A stretch of 64,000 nt of DNA from positions 41,720 to 105,719 of the forward strand of contig NZ_VTUU01000010.1 in NCBI RefSeq assembly GCF_008370345.1, given 5' to 3'. A model generated the notes under the pieces. That model ran no database searches and was not told where the DNA came from. It worked only from the letters and a program-made list of their open reading frames with translations. Source of the DNA: Marinobacter salinexigens. Lineage in GTDB: Bacteria; Pseudomonadota; Gammaproteobacteria; Pseudomonadales; Oleiphilaceae. Position numbers and translations under genes: made by a program. Within the stretch, counting starts at the first letter, position 1. Every line of letters begins with the position of its first letter. Of the stretch, positions 35,456-44,159 are shown piece by piece.

Positions 35456-36154
35456 TCAGAGCTCAGCGATAGCGTCCGACATCTGCTTGTGGCACCGGGC
35501 CATCAGATCGGAGAGATCGTCAGGGCTCAACCCTTCGGTTTCCACCGGCGGAAGAATACGCATGGGAACAGTTTCCCGCCGACCGAACCAGCCACGAGTC
35601 TCGTCCTTGTAGTTGGCGGCACAGACCATGGTGACCGGGGCACCGGAGGCTATGGCCGCGTGGAAGGCGCCCTTTTTAAAACTCTGCAGTCCGTTGCCAT
35701 GACTCCGGGTTCCCTCAGGAAAAATCCACATGCTCTTGCGATCCCGAACCAGGGCATCACTGATGGTTTGCATGGCTGCTACAGCCTTCTGGGAACGAGC
35801 GCGATTGAGGATCACGTTACCACCCAGCCAGAACACCTGACCGAAGAAGGGAACCCACACCAACGATGATTTTCCGACCGCAACGGTGCGTGGCGGAAGA
35901 AGATCTCCCATCAGAAACAAGTCGTCGTTGTGCTGGTGATTGGCGATGACTACGGTAGGACGATCCTGGGGCATATTTTCCCAACCTTCCAGCGGTCGCT
36001 CCATGCCAAGCAGCCAGCGCCCTACCCTGGCGACTATCCCGCCCAGAATGCGGTTATTGTCCGGGTTGAAAGGCCTCGCCAGGTAAAGCACCAGAGCAAA
36101 GAGGCAGATAACCGGCACACTGAGCCAGGCCAGAAGTTTTCGGATGACACCCAT
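35456..36154 (-). CDS. 1-acyl-sn-glycerol-3-phosphate acyltransferase (PlsC family)
   Basis: This 232-residue membrane acyltransferase would add an acyl chain to lysophosphatidate or a similar acceptor. The catalytic HX4D motif is NHQHNDDL (about residues 71-78). The substrate-binding motif is FPEGTRSHGNG, about 75 residues later. An N-terminal helix (residues 10-30) anchors it in the inner membrane. I chose ATG 36154; a TTG at 36163 would add three residues. It stands alone, 105 bp from the GlsB-type gene and about 50 bp downstream of the sortase stop codon. It may be a second PlsC-like enzyme, so the acceptor is uncertain. Confidence 0.88.
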   Translation of the reverse strand: MGVIRKLLAWLSVPVICLFALVLYLARPFNPDNNRILGGIVARVGRWLLGMERPLEGWENMPQDRPTVVIANHQHNDDLFLMGDLLPPRTVAVGKSSLVWVPFFGQVFWLGGNVILNRARSQKAVAAMQTISDALVRDRKSMWIFPEGTRSHGNGLQSFKKGAFHAAIASGAPVTMVCAANYKDETRGWFGRRETVPMRILPPVETEGLSPDDLSDLMARCHKQMSDAIAEL

Positions 36155-36202
36155 GAATTGCAACTCTAGTTATAAAATTTGGCGCACAAGTGTACGCCAA
36201 AA

Positions 36203-36805
36203 TCAGGTACCGACAACAGTTTCCGTTTGTTGCATTTGATCACGCATAACGGGTTTGCCCGCCCGGGCTTCAACCACGTACCTCAATGGGCCGCCGGCGT
36301 TCATACTGTCGAACGGGTAACAGGTCACCAGAAGCAGCGTATTGTCACCAAGCGTACCCGTATCGATCTGTTCGTGGCGACTATCCACGACCCTGATGTT
36401 CAGCACCTGATAGCTGTGCCAGTCGCCATCCCGGCTCTGAAGCTTCAGTTCATTTCCCGGCTCAAGGTACTGTAACTGTCTGAAGTGCGTATCCCTGTGT
36501 CCGGCGATCACCAGCGGCCCTTTTCCGGACTCACTGCCGAGCACCTGCCCTGGTCCGAAGGCAAGGCTCTCACCGTGCCCACCAGCCAGCACAATCATCG
36601 AATCTCCCAGTTCCGGCAGGTTCAATCTGGCCACCGGCCAGGTGTCTGCCCAGGGCCAGGGCCGGGTTTCCTGCTGTCGGGCCTGGCTTTCCGCCCAGGC
36701 CATTTCCAGCAGTTCTTGTGCAACAACCGCCTTCAGAGGAATCCAGAGTCCGAACACCAGTAGCGTCGCTGAGATAGAAACCAGCAGTAGCAGTAACCGG
36801 GTCAT
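36203..36805 (-). CDS. class GN sortase (transpeptidase)
   Basis: This 200-residue membrane-anchored transpeptidase is of the Gram-negative (proteobacterial dedicated) sortase class. One N-terminal helix (residues 5-28) precedes the sortase barrel. The catalytic triad is visible: His103 in IAGHRDTHF, Cys162 in LVTCYPFD and Arg175 in GGPLRYVVE. It would cleave the sorting signal of its single target protein, encoded immediately upstream, and join it to an unknown acceptor in the envelope. The start codon overlaps the target-protein stop as ATGA. Such sortases are rare in Gram-negative bacteria. Confidence 0.95.
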   Translation of the reverse strand: MTRLLLLLVSISATLLVFGLWIPLKAVVAQELLEMAWAESQARQQETRPWPWADTWPVARLNLPELGDSMIVLAGGHGESLAFGPGQVLGSESGKGPLVIAGHRDTHFRQLQYLEPGNELKLQSRDGDWHSYQVLNIRVVDSRHEQIDTGTLGDNTLLLVTCYPFDSMNAGGPLRYVVEARAGKPVMRDQMQQTETVVGT

Positions 36806-38949
36806 ACCAACTCTCTCCTCTGCAGTAAAACAATGGCTGCAGCGAACATCAAACCGGTCAGGCCCAGTGCAGTCATCAAAGGTCCGTAGGTGGCCGTCTG
36901 AGGATAACGCAGCATGCCCGCCTGGCTCCCTTTCGGCTGCAGTGTAGGAACATGCTCGGCTTTCAATGCGGCATCCGCCTCCCTGACGGGCGTCTCATCC
37001 ACCGCGACAAAACTGGTGTATGGCGACATCAGACCGTATTCCATGGCCAGGTCGGTCACTCGGGCTTTATCGACCTCGCCACCACCAAGGTTCCCTTCGT
37101 CCAGCAGGCTGTCGATTTTTGCCCGCGCCCAGTGGCGCCCGATGCCAACGCCCTTGGCCGCCTGCTGCAGATCCAATGTCTGCTGCCAACGGCTGCCGTC
37201 AGCTCGAAGCCCGCTAATGTTCAACTCGCCGGTGGGCGCCAGGCCCTCTGCAACCTGCACCAGGGGTTCACCGGCAAACAGGTCACCCGGGCGTTTGGGA
37301 AACGTCTCCGCGGCCCCGGACTGATCCGGCCACTGCACATTAAGGTTGGTAAGAACTGGCGATTCCATGGCCACAAACAGGTCATCCAAGGGCCCCCGGA
37401 CATCTGCCGGATTCTGTATGGAGGTATACGAACCTCTGCCCCAGCGGGCCGCTTCACGCATGAAGTGCATATTCGGCGCAGCACCGATGCCCACCGTGAA
37501 CAACCGCTGATCACTCAGGTTGGCGTGAATCTGACGGAACAGTGCAGCTTCGTTACCAACAGCCCCATCGGTAATAAACACCAGTTGCCGAACCAGAGCG
37601 TCAGGTGTTTCACCCCGCTCTGAACTCTGCGCCATCGCCATCGCAAGGGCCGGCGCCATCTCGGTACCACCATCGGCCTGCAGTTGCGCCACATAACGTC
37701 TGGCCCGGGCAAGATTGTTGCCGGTGGCCGGTACGGGATGCATAAACATGGCCTGGGCCTGATTGCTGAAGCGGATAATATTGAAATGATCACCAGGCTT
37801 GAGAGTTTCCAGCCCGCGCTGTAAGGCTGCCTGCGCCTGCCGGATGGACTCGCCAGCCATGGAGCCCGAGGTATCAATGACAAAAACCAGTTCCCTGGGT
37901 ACGGGGCGGACTTCTCCCACCGCAGGGACCACCATCGCCATCAGGTAGTCTTTATCCGACACCCGCTGATGAAAGACGGCAGCCGTCGGCTCTTTACCCG
38001 GCAGCGGCTGCCAGCGCACCACAAAGTCCTGGTTCATCAGGATTTCTCCGCCATCAGGTTTAACCCTGACGGCCTGCCCGTCCTGGCGGGTTTCCAGTCG
38101 GTGGCTGGGGCTGAACACCCGCGCGAGCGGCAACCCGGCATCAATTGTCATAGCGATGCGCGCCCGATGACTGGCACTGTCCACATCCCCCGCAGTGACG
38201 GTAAACGGACTGATTGCATTGGCGTCTGGTACGTCAGTGGTAGGCACCGCCCAGCCACCTTCCCATTGCGACGAGGTTCCGGCGACGGGCGCGCCGGGCA
38301 TATAACGAGGTGTCAGCGTTGTCGGAAGACGTAACTCGAACTCACCGGCCCGATAGGTTACCGGCTGCTGATATGTCAGCTCGACCGTCACTCCTTCACC
38401 GGGCGGGATATTGGCCACCCGTGCCGTGAACAGGTTTGGCCTCTGCTGTTCCACGTTCGCGGCATGCCGGCCCTCTTCCTTTGCCTTTTCGTAGGCTTTG
38501 CGGGCTTCCAGACGGGGTTTTACCTTACCGACAATGGTGCGCTCACCCACTTTCATGGTCAGTCCGTATACGCTGGCATCCTCTGGCAGAGGAAATACGA
38601 AGATGCCTTCCCGCCACTGATCACCCGTATTGCGGAATTGCCGTGAAAGACGACTATCGGCGATGAGGCCACTGACCCGGATATCAAACTCACTATCGAT
38701 CACCAGAGCGGGCTCCTGCCAGCGCCCGGCGGCATCAACAAACCGCAACACACCCGCATTCTCGCCATCGGTCCCGTCCGACAGAGCCGCTTCGGCATAT
38801 AATGGGTGCACGAAGAGCATCAATAGCACCGCCAGCCAGAGGGTTATACCCTCCAGGATGTTTCTCAGGGTCTGGTATTGGTGTCGGTGCAGTTGTGGGT
38901 GTCGGGTGATTGAGGGCACACGTCCCGGTAGCCGGATCGAGAGTATCAT
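36802..38949 (-). CDS. dedicated sortase target protein with VIT and VWA domains
   Basis: This 715-residue protein is the expected lone substrate of the neighbouring sortase. A long N-terminal signal region ends near HPLYAEA (about residue 53). A VIT (inter-alpha-trypsin) domain follows (about 70-200; DSRLSRQFRN, FVFPLPEDA, AYEKAKEEGRHAA). A VWA domain (about 355-530) has an intact MIDAS start (VIDTSGSMAGES) and FITDGAVG. The C-terminus is a sorting signal: YPQTA (residues 682-686), a hydrophobic helix and a basic tail (QRRELV). The usual LPxTG has become YPQTA. I chose ATG 38949 because AGAAGGA lies seven bases upstream; in-frame ATG 39033 has no advantage. Confidence 0.93.
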   Translation of the reverse strand: MILSIRLPGRVPSITRHPQLHRHQYQTLRNILEGITLWLAVLLMLFVHPLYAEAALSDGTDGENAGVLRFVDAAGRWQEPALVIDSEFDIRVSGLIADSRLSRQFRNTGDQWREGIFVFPLPEDASVYGLTMKVGERTIVGKVKPRLEARKAYEKAKEEGRHAANVEQQRPNLFTARVANIPPGEGVTVELTYQQPVTYRAGEFELRLPTTLTPRYMPGAPVAGTSSQWEGGWAVPTTDVPDANAISPFTVTAGDVDSASHRARIAMTIDAGLPLARVFSPSHRLETRQDGQAVRVKPDGGEILMNQDFVVRWQPLPGKEPTAAVFHQRVSDKDYLMAMVVPAVGEVRPVPRELVFVIDTSGSMAGESIRQAQAALQRGLETLKPGDHFNIIRFSNQAQAMFMHPVPATGNNLARARRYVAQLQADGGTEMAPALAMAMAQSSERGETPDALVRQLVFITDGAVGNEAALFRQIHANLSDQRLFTVGIGAAPNMHFMREAARWGRGSYTSIQNPADVRGPLDDLFVAMESPVLTNLNVQWPDQSGAAETFPKRPGDLFAGEPLVQVAEGLAPTGELNISGLRADGSRWQQTLDLQQAAKGVGIGRHWARAKIDSLLDEGNLGGGEVDKARVTDLAMEYGLMSPYTSFVAVDETPVREADAALKAEHVPTLQPKGSQAGMLRYPQTATYGPLMTALGLTGLMFAAAIVLLQRRELV

Positions 38950-39150
38950 GTCGGATTCCTTCTGCTGCATGATTGGGTGATGTGAACCCATTTCAGCAAT
39001 CCGAAGGGTCGCGACCGTGGCGAATCCGGGCATTCCGGGCGCGAAAAATGATCAATTATGGCAATGCCACGGGTGACCACCGTCTATCCTTGTTCTGCCC
39101 ACCAAGCGTGGTTAAATAGAGGAAAACAGGCCGGGGCAGTTGCAGTCACC

Positions 39151-39852
39151 ATGAAAAAACACGTTGTTCTGATAGAAGATGAACCCGCAATTCGCGATAA
39201 CTACCGGGCGGCTTTCGAGCGTCGCGGGTACCAGGTATCCGCCTATGGCGATCGGCCATCCGCCTGGCAGGTGCTTCGACAGCAACTCCCTGATCTGGCG
39301 ATCATTGATGTAGGGCTGGGAAGTGAACCAGAGGGTGGGTTCGATCTGTGCCGGGATCTGCGCAACCTGTCCCAGACTCTTCCAATCATTTTTCTCACTG
39401 CCCGGGACAGTGATATCGATTCCGTTCACGGCCTGCGCCTTGGCGCCGATGACTACGTAACCAAGGATATGAGCCTGGACCATCTGCTGGCCCGGGTGAC
39501 CGCCCTGCTTCGTCGTGCAGATGCCTGGACACGAGCTTTGCAGAAGCCGGATGAGCTGGTACTCCGCGGGCGCCTGGAGCTGAACGTGGACCGGATGACG
39601 GCAGCCTGGAACAGCCAGCCCGTGGATCTCACCGTAACCGAGTTCTGGATGCTGCACTCCCTGGCCCAGCACCCCGGCCACGTCCGCAGCCCGGATCAGC
39701 TCATGGAGGCTGCCAATACCTTCCTCGCCACCAACACCGTGACCTCCCATATCAAGCGGATTCGCCGCAAGTTCAGCCAGCTTGATGAACAGTTTGATGG
39801 CATCCAGACAGCCTACGGCATGGGTTACCGATGGAATGCCCATGAGGTCTGA
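39151..39852 (+). CDS. pdsR: dedicated sortase system response regulator PdsR
   Basis: This 233-residue OmpR-type regulator has a receiver (residues 1-120; IEDEPAIRDN, phospho-Asp in IIDVGLGSEPEGG, Lys in YVTKDMS). A winged-helix DNA-binding domain follows (about 135-233; LTVTEFWMLHSLAQHPGHV, SHIKRIRRKF, GYRWN). It is divergent from the sortase-target operon across about 200 bp, where its binding sites would be expected. PdsR/PdsS pairs are known to occur with class GN sortases. I chose ATG 39151, which directly opens the receiver; earlier in-frame starts (39058) add unrelated sequence. The loop after the phospho-Asp is longer than usual. Confidence 0.9.
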   Translation: MKKHVVLIEDEPAIRDNYRAAFERRGYQVSAYGDRPSAWQVLRQQLPDLAIIDVGLGSEPEGGFDLCRDLRNLSQTLPIIFLTARDSDIDSVHGLRLGADDYVTKDMSLDHLLARVTALLRRADAWTRALQKPDELVLRGRLELNVDRMTAAWNSQPVDLTVTEFWMLHSLAQHPGHVRSPDQLMEAANTFLATNTVTSHIKRIRRKFSQLDEQFDGIQTAYGMGYRWNAHEV

Positions 39853-39855
39853 GCC

Positions 39856-41886
39856 TTGAGTCTGAAACGCCAGCTGTTCATTACCAGCCTGCTGATGCTG
39901 CTGATTCCCTGGGCTGGACTGCAATTTGTTCTGGAGCTCGATACCGCACTGCGGCAGCAAGCCCGGGATCAGCTCCGGGACCAGGCGGAACGATTGGCTG
40001 CAACAGCCGGAGATAGCCTGGTTGGTCAGGAACCTGTCGCCAGCAACGTTCCGGCGATTTATGTGATGTCGGTGAGTCAGGCTATCCGTCCCGATGGTTA
40101 CGGAGGCAACTGGCCCAATTACGAGGATAGCGAAACAACCTCGGACTGGCAGAGCGTCAATAGTCCGCTCCAACAAACACTCAAATGGAAAGCCGTTTCC
40201 GATGGGCGTTACCTTTATCTGCTGATCCGGGTCTCCGGCCTGCAACCCACGCTATTCAATCCCGCCAATCCGGAAAGCCCCCACGATTTCCTGGAATTGT
40301 TTCAGCAAGCACCCTCCGATCAGCTCGGCGGCCCCACCGCACCAAAATCCTGGCTGATCACCCCCTCAGGGCAAGGCCGGGTCTATCCAGTCCACAGCGA
40401 AAAACCGTCTGTCCGCGACTACCGGATAACCGCCTTTTGGCAGAACCCAGGCAACAACTGGCAGCTGGAACTGCAGTTGCCTCTCCCGGAATCGGGCAGT
40501 CATCTCGGGTTCACGGTCAACTGGCCTCAGGACGGTGAACAAATCAGCCTCGGCACGTCGCTGACCCCGCTTCCCGCTCTGGCAGGCAGGGACCAGTCTC
40601 TGGAGCAGAAACTTACCCACCAACTCAATCAAGGCCAACGGTCCTGGATTCTGGAACCCGGAGGCTGGGTAACCGCTACCCTGCGGGCGCCTTCCAGCGA
40701 GCGCCAACCACAGTTCGATGAGCTCAGCACTGGTCAGGTTCTTGAACAAATCAGCCTGAATGCACTCCGGGCCCTGGTTCAGTACTACCAGCCCGAACCG
40801 GAAACCGTTTACTTCGAGCAGATGCGTTTTCCGAAGGACTCCTGGCCCCCGGAGGGCCTCGTCCGCCACCAGGACGGCAGCCTGTGGATGCTCACCAGTG
40901 AACCGGTCTTCGGCGGGCGGACCCTGTTACTGGAGCAGTCACTGGACCAGTTGCTCACCCTCTCGGGATCAACCCTCGGTTCAGTCATTGCCCGCAGCAC
41001 ACTCATTATCGTTGCCATTACTCTCGTTCTGCTTGGCTATGCCAGTTGGTTGTCCTGGCGGATTACCCGACTGCAAAAGGCCGTGAACGCCAGTGTCGAC
41101 CCGGATGGCCGCATTATTGGCTCGCTCGCACCCGGGCATGCCAAAGACGAGCTTGGCCAACTGCAACGCCATTTCAGCCAGATGATCGACCGGCTTCAGG
41201 GCTATAACCGATATCTGGAAAGCTTTTCCCGCCGGCTTTCCCATGAACTCAAGACCCCCGTCGCTGTGGTGCGATCATCCCTGGACAACCTGGACCACAG
41301 TGAATCAGAAACTGAACGAAGCCAGTACCTTGAGCGCGCTGCGTCTGCCACGGACCGACTAAGCCAGATTCTCAACGGCATGAGCGAAGCCGCACGACTT
41401 GAGCAGAGCTTTGACCACGCCGACAACGAGACCTTTGATCTTGCCCATGTTGCCAGCCAGGCGACCGGAGCTTATCAGTCCCTCGATAGCGAACACGTGA
41501 TCCGCTACCAGGGCCTCTCAGATGGCGCTCTGATGTATGGTTCTCCCGAACTACTGGTTCAGATGCTGGACAAACTGGTGGATAACGCCCGGGACTTCAC
41601 ACCCCCGGGCGGTCTGATCCAGGTAAAACTGGAGCGGGTGGGAGCAGATCTCGGTCTTTCAGTCTTCAATCAGGGCTCTGCACTGCCAGACAATACCGGT
41701 ACGGATATTTTTGATCCTTTCGTATCCCTTCGTGAGGGCCAGGGTGAGGGCCATCTGGGTCAGGGTTTGCTGATTGTGAGGCTGATTACTGACTACCATG
41801 GCGCCCGGGTTTCAGCAGCCAATGAGGTCGAAGGTGCCATTGACGGCGTTCGCTTCCGCGTTATCATCCCCTCAGCCAATACCTGA
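39856..41886 (+). CDS. pdsS: dedicated sortase system histidine kinase PdsS
   Basis: This 676-residue sensor kinase is paired with PdsR, 3 bp downstream of its stop. An N-terminal helix (residues 6-25) and a second at about 375-395 bound a large periplasmic region. That region looks like a CBM9/DOMON-type beta-sandwich: GRYLYLLIRVSGL, then ELQLPLPESGSHLGFTVNW. HAMP, HisKA (RLSHELKTPVAVV, His near residue 460) and HATPase (LVDNARDFTPPGG) follow. The G2 region is simplified (EGHLGQGLLIVR). The start is TTG with GAGG upstream. The carbohydrate-binding resemblance is my inference from the sequence pattern. Confidence 0.9.
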   Translation: MSLKRQLFITSLLMLLIPWAGLQFVLELDTALRQQARDQLRDQAERLAATAGDSLVGQEPVASNVPAIYVMSVSQAIRPDGYGGNWPNYEDSETTSDWQSVNSPLQQTLKWKAVSDGRYLYLLIRVSGLQPTLFNPANPESPHDFLELFQQAPSDQLGGPTAPKSWLITPSGQGRVYPVHSEKPSVRDYRITAFWQNPGNNWQLELQLPLPESGSHLGFTVNWPQDGEQISLGTSLTPLPALAGRDQSLEQKLTHQLNQGQRSWILEPGGWVTATLRAPSSERQPQFDELSTGQVLEQISLNALRALVQYYQPEPETVYFEQMRFPKDSWPPEGLVRHQDGSLWMLTSEPVFGGRTLLLEQSLDQLLTLSGSTLGSVIARSTLIIVAITLVLLGYASWLSWRITRLQKAVNASVDPDGRIIGSLAPGHAKDELGQLQRHFSQMIDRLQGYNRYLESFSRRLSHELKTPVAVVRSSLDNLDHSESETERSQYLERAASATDRLSQILNGMSEAARLEQSFDHADNETFDLAHVASQATGAYQSLDSEHVIRYQGLSDGALMYGSPELLVQMLDKLVDNARDFTPPGGLIQVKLERVGADLGLSVFNQGSALPDNTGTDIFDPFVSLREGQGEGHLGQGLLIVRLITDYHGARVSAANEVEGAIDGVRFRVIIPSANT

Positions 41887-41901
41887 CCACAGGACATCGA
41901 C

Positions 41902-43209
41902 GTGAGTGCAAGACTGGAACACCTGGATATCCATCCCCTGAGAGATGATCTCTACAACGAACTGCATTCACGACCATTCCAAGTATTGCCCACACCCGCC
42001 CGGATCACCCAGATGTCGGTGCTGACCACACCACAACAACGCCAGCAGCAGTTTGAGCACCTTCAGGAACTCCATCGTCGCCTTGGTTACCCGGTACCGG
42101 AAAAGGACGTAGGTTGCTTTGAACAGACCTTCGGCAACCTTCGGGTGCGCCGGGAAATGCACATGGAATTTGCGTCCTACACCTTCACGAACCTAGATGT
42201 GGGCACAGACGATCCCTTTGCCCAAACCGGAATTTCTCCGCTGCCCGAAGGTTGGCTTGAAGAGCTGGTGGGCACTGTTGTTGCAGCTTTCCATCTGGAG
42301 ATCCGGCCAGGTCACAAAGACACCAACGCCGACCTGGCCTACGTGAGGAAACACTTTGAGGGGCTTCGGTTGGTTGGCAGCAGCCCTCAGGAAGGCGCTG
42401 CCAGGGTCTGGGGCACGTTCAAATTGCACAGCGATGGTTTCGGCCGTTTCATGGTACTCAACCACAGCATGTCCAACAGCCAGCTTGGCCGCCTCACGCA
42501 ACGGCTGATGGAGATTGAGACCTACCGGCTGATGTCGCTGCTGGCACTGCCCCTGGCCAGGGAAATCACACCGCGCCTGAATGATATGGACCAAAAGCTG
42601 GCGGTTATCACCCAGGGGCTGGCCGACAATCAGGATGTGGATGAAGAGGAAATGCTGGCGGAACTGACCAACATCGCGGCCCGCATCGAGGCGTTTCGTG
42701 CCCATTCCACCTTCCGGTTTTCAGCCACCCGCGCCTACCATCAGCTGGTTCTCAGCCGGTTGGAACAACTTCGGGAGGACGAGCTGTCCGGGCATCTCAC
42801 CATCACCGAGTTCATGACCCGTCGTCTGACCCCTGCGGTCAAAACCTGTGAGGCGGTCAGTGAGCGCCTCGAAGACCTGTCCCGCCGGGTCGACCGCGCG
42901 TCGGACATGATGCGTACCCGGGTTGAACTAGCCATCCAGAGCCAGAATCAGCAATTGCTCACCTCAATGGACCGACGCTCCAAAATCCAGCTTATGATGC
43001 AGCACACGGTGGAAGGCTTCTCCGTGGTCGCTATCTCCTACTACCTCATTGGTTTGTTGAAGCTGGGGCTGGACGCCCTGTACGACTCAGGTGTCGCTTT
43101 CAACAAATCTCTGGTTCTGGGTATTGCGATACCTTCGACCCTGATTCTTGTCTTCTTCGGGATACGCACCATTCACCACCGTTTCATCAAACTGGCCAAA
43201 AAGCAGTAG
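41902..43209 (+). CDS. DUF3422 family membrane protein
   Basis: This 435-residue protein has no known function. The N-terminal region matches the DUF3422 pattern: HPLRDDLYNELHSRPFQ and GRFMVLNHSMS. The middle and C-terminal parts are long helices, probably coiled coil (residues 230-390). Two hydrophobic segments at the end (VVAISYYLIGLLKLGLDAL and LGIAIPSTLILVFFGI) suggest an inner-membrane anchor. It starts with GTG, AGGA seven bases upstream, only 15 bp after pdsS, so it is likely transcribed with the sortase regulators. The 3' end is 1 bp from the convergent ATPase gene. Confidence 0.88.
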   Translation: MSARLEHLDIHPLRDDLYNELHSRPFQVLPTPARITQMSVLTTPQQRQQQFEHLQELHRRLGYPVPEKDVGCFEQTFGNLRVRREMHMEFASYTFTNLDVGTDDPFAQTGISPLPEGWLEELVGTVVAAFHLEIRPGHKDTNADLAYVRKHFEGLRLVGSSPQEGAARVWGTFKLHSDGFGRFMVLNHSMSNSQLGRLTQRLMEIETYRLMSLLALPLAREITPRLNDMDQKLAVITQGLADNQDVDEEEMLAELTNIAARIEAFRAHSTFRFSATRAYHQLVLSRLEQLREDELSGHLTITEFMTRRLTPAVKTCEAVSERLEDLSRRVDRASDMMRTRVELAIQSQNQQLLTSMDRRSKIQLMMQHTVEGFSVVAISYYLIGLLKLGLDALYDSGVAFNKSLVLGIAIPSTLILVFFGIRTIHHRFIKLAKKQ

Positions 43210-43210
43210 G

Positions 43211-43987
43211 TCAGCCCCGGTCACCGGCAAACTGCCGGTAAAATTGCTGGGCGGTCCGTCCGTTTCTGACACCTTTTGAGGTTGCAAACCGGATGGCTTC
43301 CCGGTGTAGTTCTTCGCGATCTTCCACATCCGGGAACAGCGCATCCACCGCCTGCAGGTAGACATTCTGAGAGAAAGCGTAGAACGACAGTTGCAGGCCA
43401 AAGCGATCGGCCAGGGAGACCTGCTCCTCAATCGCCTCCGCCGGATGCAACTCTCCTCCGCGCATTTCGCTCTTGAGATTGTCCGCCATGAATTCCGGCA
43501 TCAGGTGCCGACGGTTGGAGGTAGCATAGACCCTGACATTCTCCGGGGGTAACTCCAGAGAACCTTCCAGAACACTCTTCAGGGCCTTGTAGCCAGATTC
43601 ACCAACTTCGAACGACAGGTCGTCGCAGAAAATCACGAAGCGGTATTCCAGCTCGCAGATATCGTCCACGATCTCGGGCAGGTTCACCAGGTCGTCCTTG
43701 TCCACTTCGATAATCCGCAATCCCTGGCTGCTGTAGCGATTCAGCAGAGCTTTGATCAGGGAAGACTTCCCGGTGCCACGGGCTCCCCAAAGCAGGGCGT
43801 TGTTGGACGGTTCGCCTGCGAGGAAGCGCTCGGTATTTCGGGCCAGTGCCTGCTTCTGGCGATCAATACCCGTGTGGGCATCCCACTGTATAGGATCGAG
43901 GCGACGAATGGCCCGCAATCCCGAGCGATGCCGCCGCCAGACCGCAGCCCGGGTCGTCGTCCAGTCCAAAGTGTCTGTTGCGCTCAT
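43211..43987 (-). CDS. DUF815 AAA-type ATPase
   Basis: This 258-residue cytoplasmic P-loop ATPase of unknown role has Walker A in WGARGTGKSSLIKAL (about residues 70-84). Walker B is FVIFCDDLSFE (about 115-125). A sensor-like arginine/asparagine segment is VYATSNRRHLMPEF. These fit DUF815, whose members often sit beside unrelated metabolic genes. I chose ATG 43987, preceded by AAGGGTGG; an in-frame start at 44020 would add 11 residues. It converges with the DUF3422 gene and is divergent from the triple binding-protein cyclase. Confidence 0.9.
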   Translation of the reverse strand: MSATDTLDWTTTRAAVWRRHRSGLRAIRRLDPIQWDAHTGIDRQKQALARNTERFLAGEPSNNALLWGARGTGKSSLIKALLNRYSSQGLRIIEVDKDDLVNLPEIVDDICELEYRFVIFCDDLSFEVGESGYKALKSVLEGSLELPPENVRVYATSNRRHLMPEFMADNLKSEMRGGELHPAEAIEEQVSLADRFGLQLSFYAFSQNVYLQAVDALFPDVEDREELHREAIRFATSKGVRNGRTAQQFYRQFAGDRG

Positions 43988-44159
43988 AACCACCCTTTCC
44001 AGTATTTTTCCCAACGTCACAAGACTTTACCTTAATTCATCGTAAATTCCTGCTAGGCCATGGCTGCGGCAACAGCTCAGTTTGCGCAACGGCCGCTGGG
44101 TTATCAGGTATGAAAAAGCTACACTGCAACCAAAAGAGACACTGACTACCGGCTATTCG

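Noticed and set aside
39112..40245. 377-codon open frame antisense to pdsR/pdsS
   Set aside because: It spans two well-supported genes in the opposite direction and resembles no protein family.
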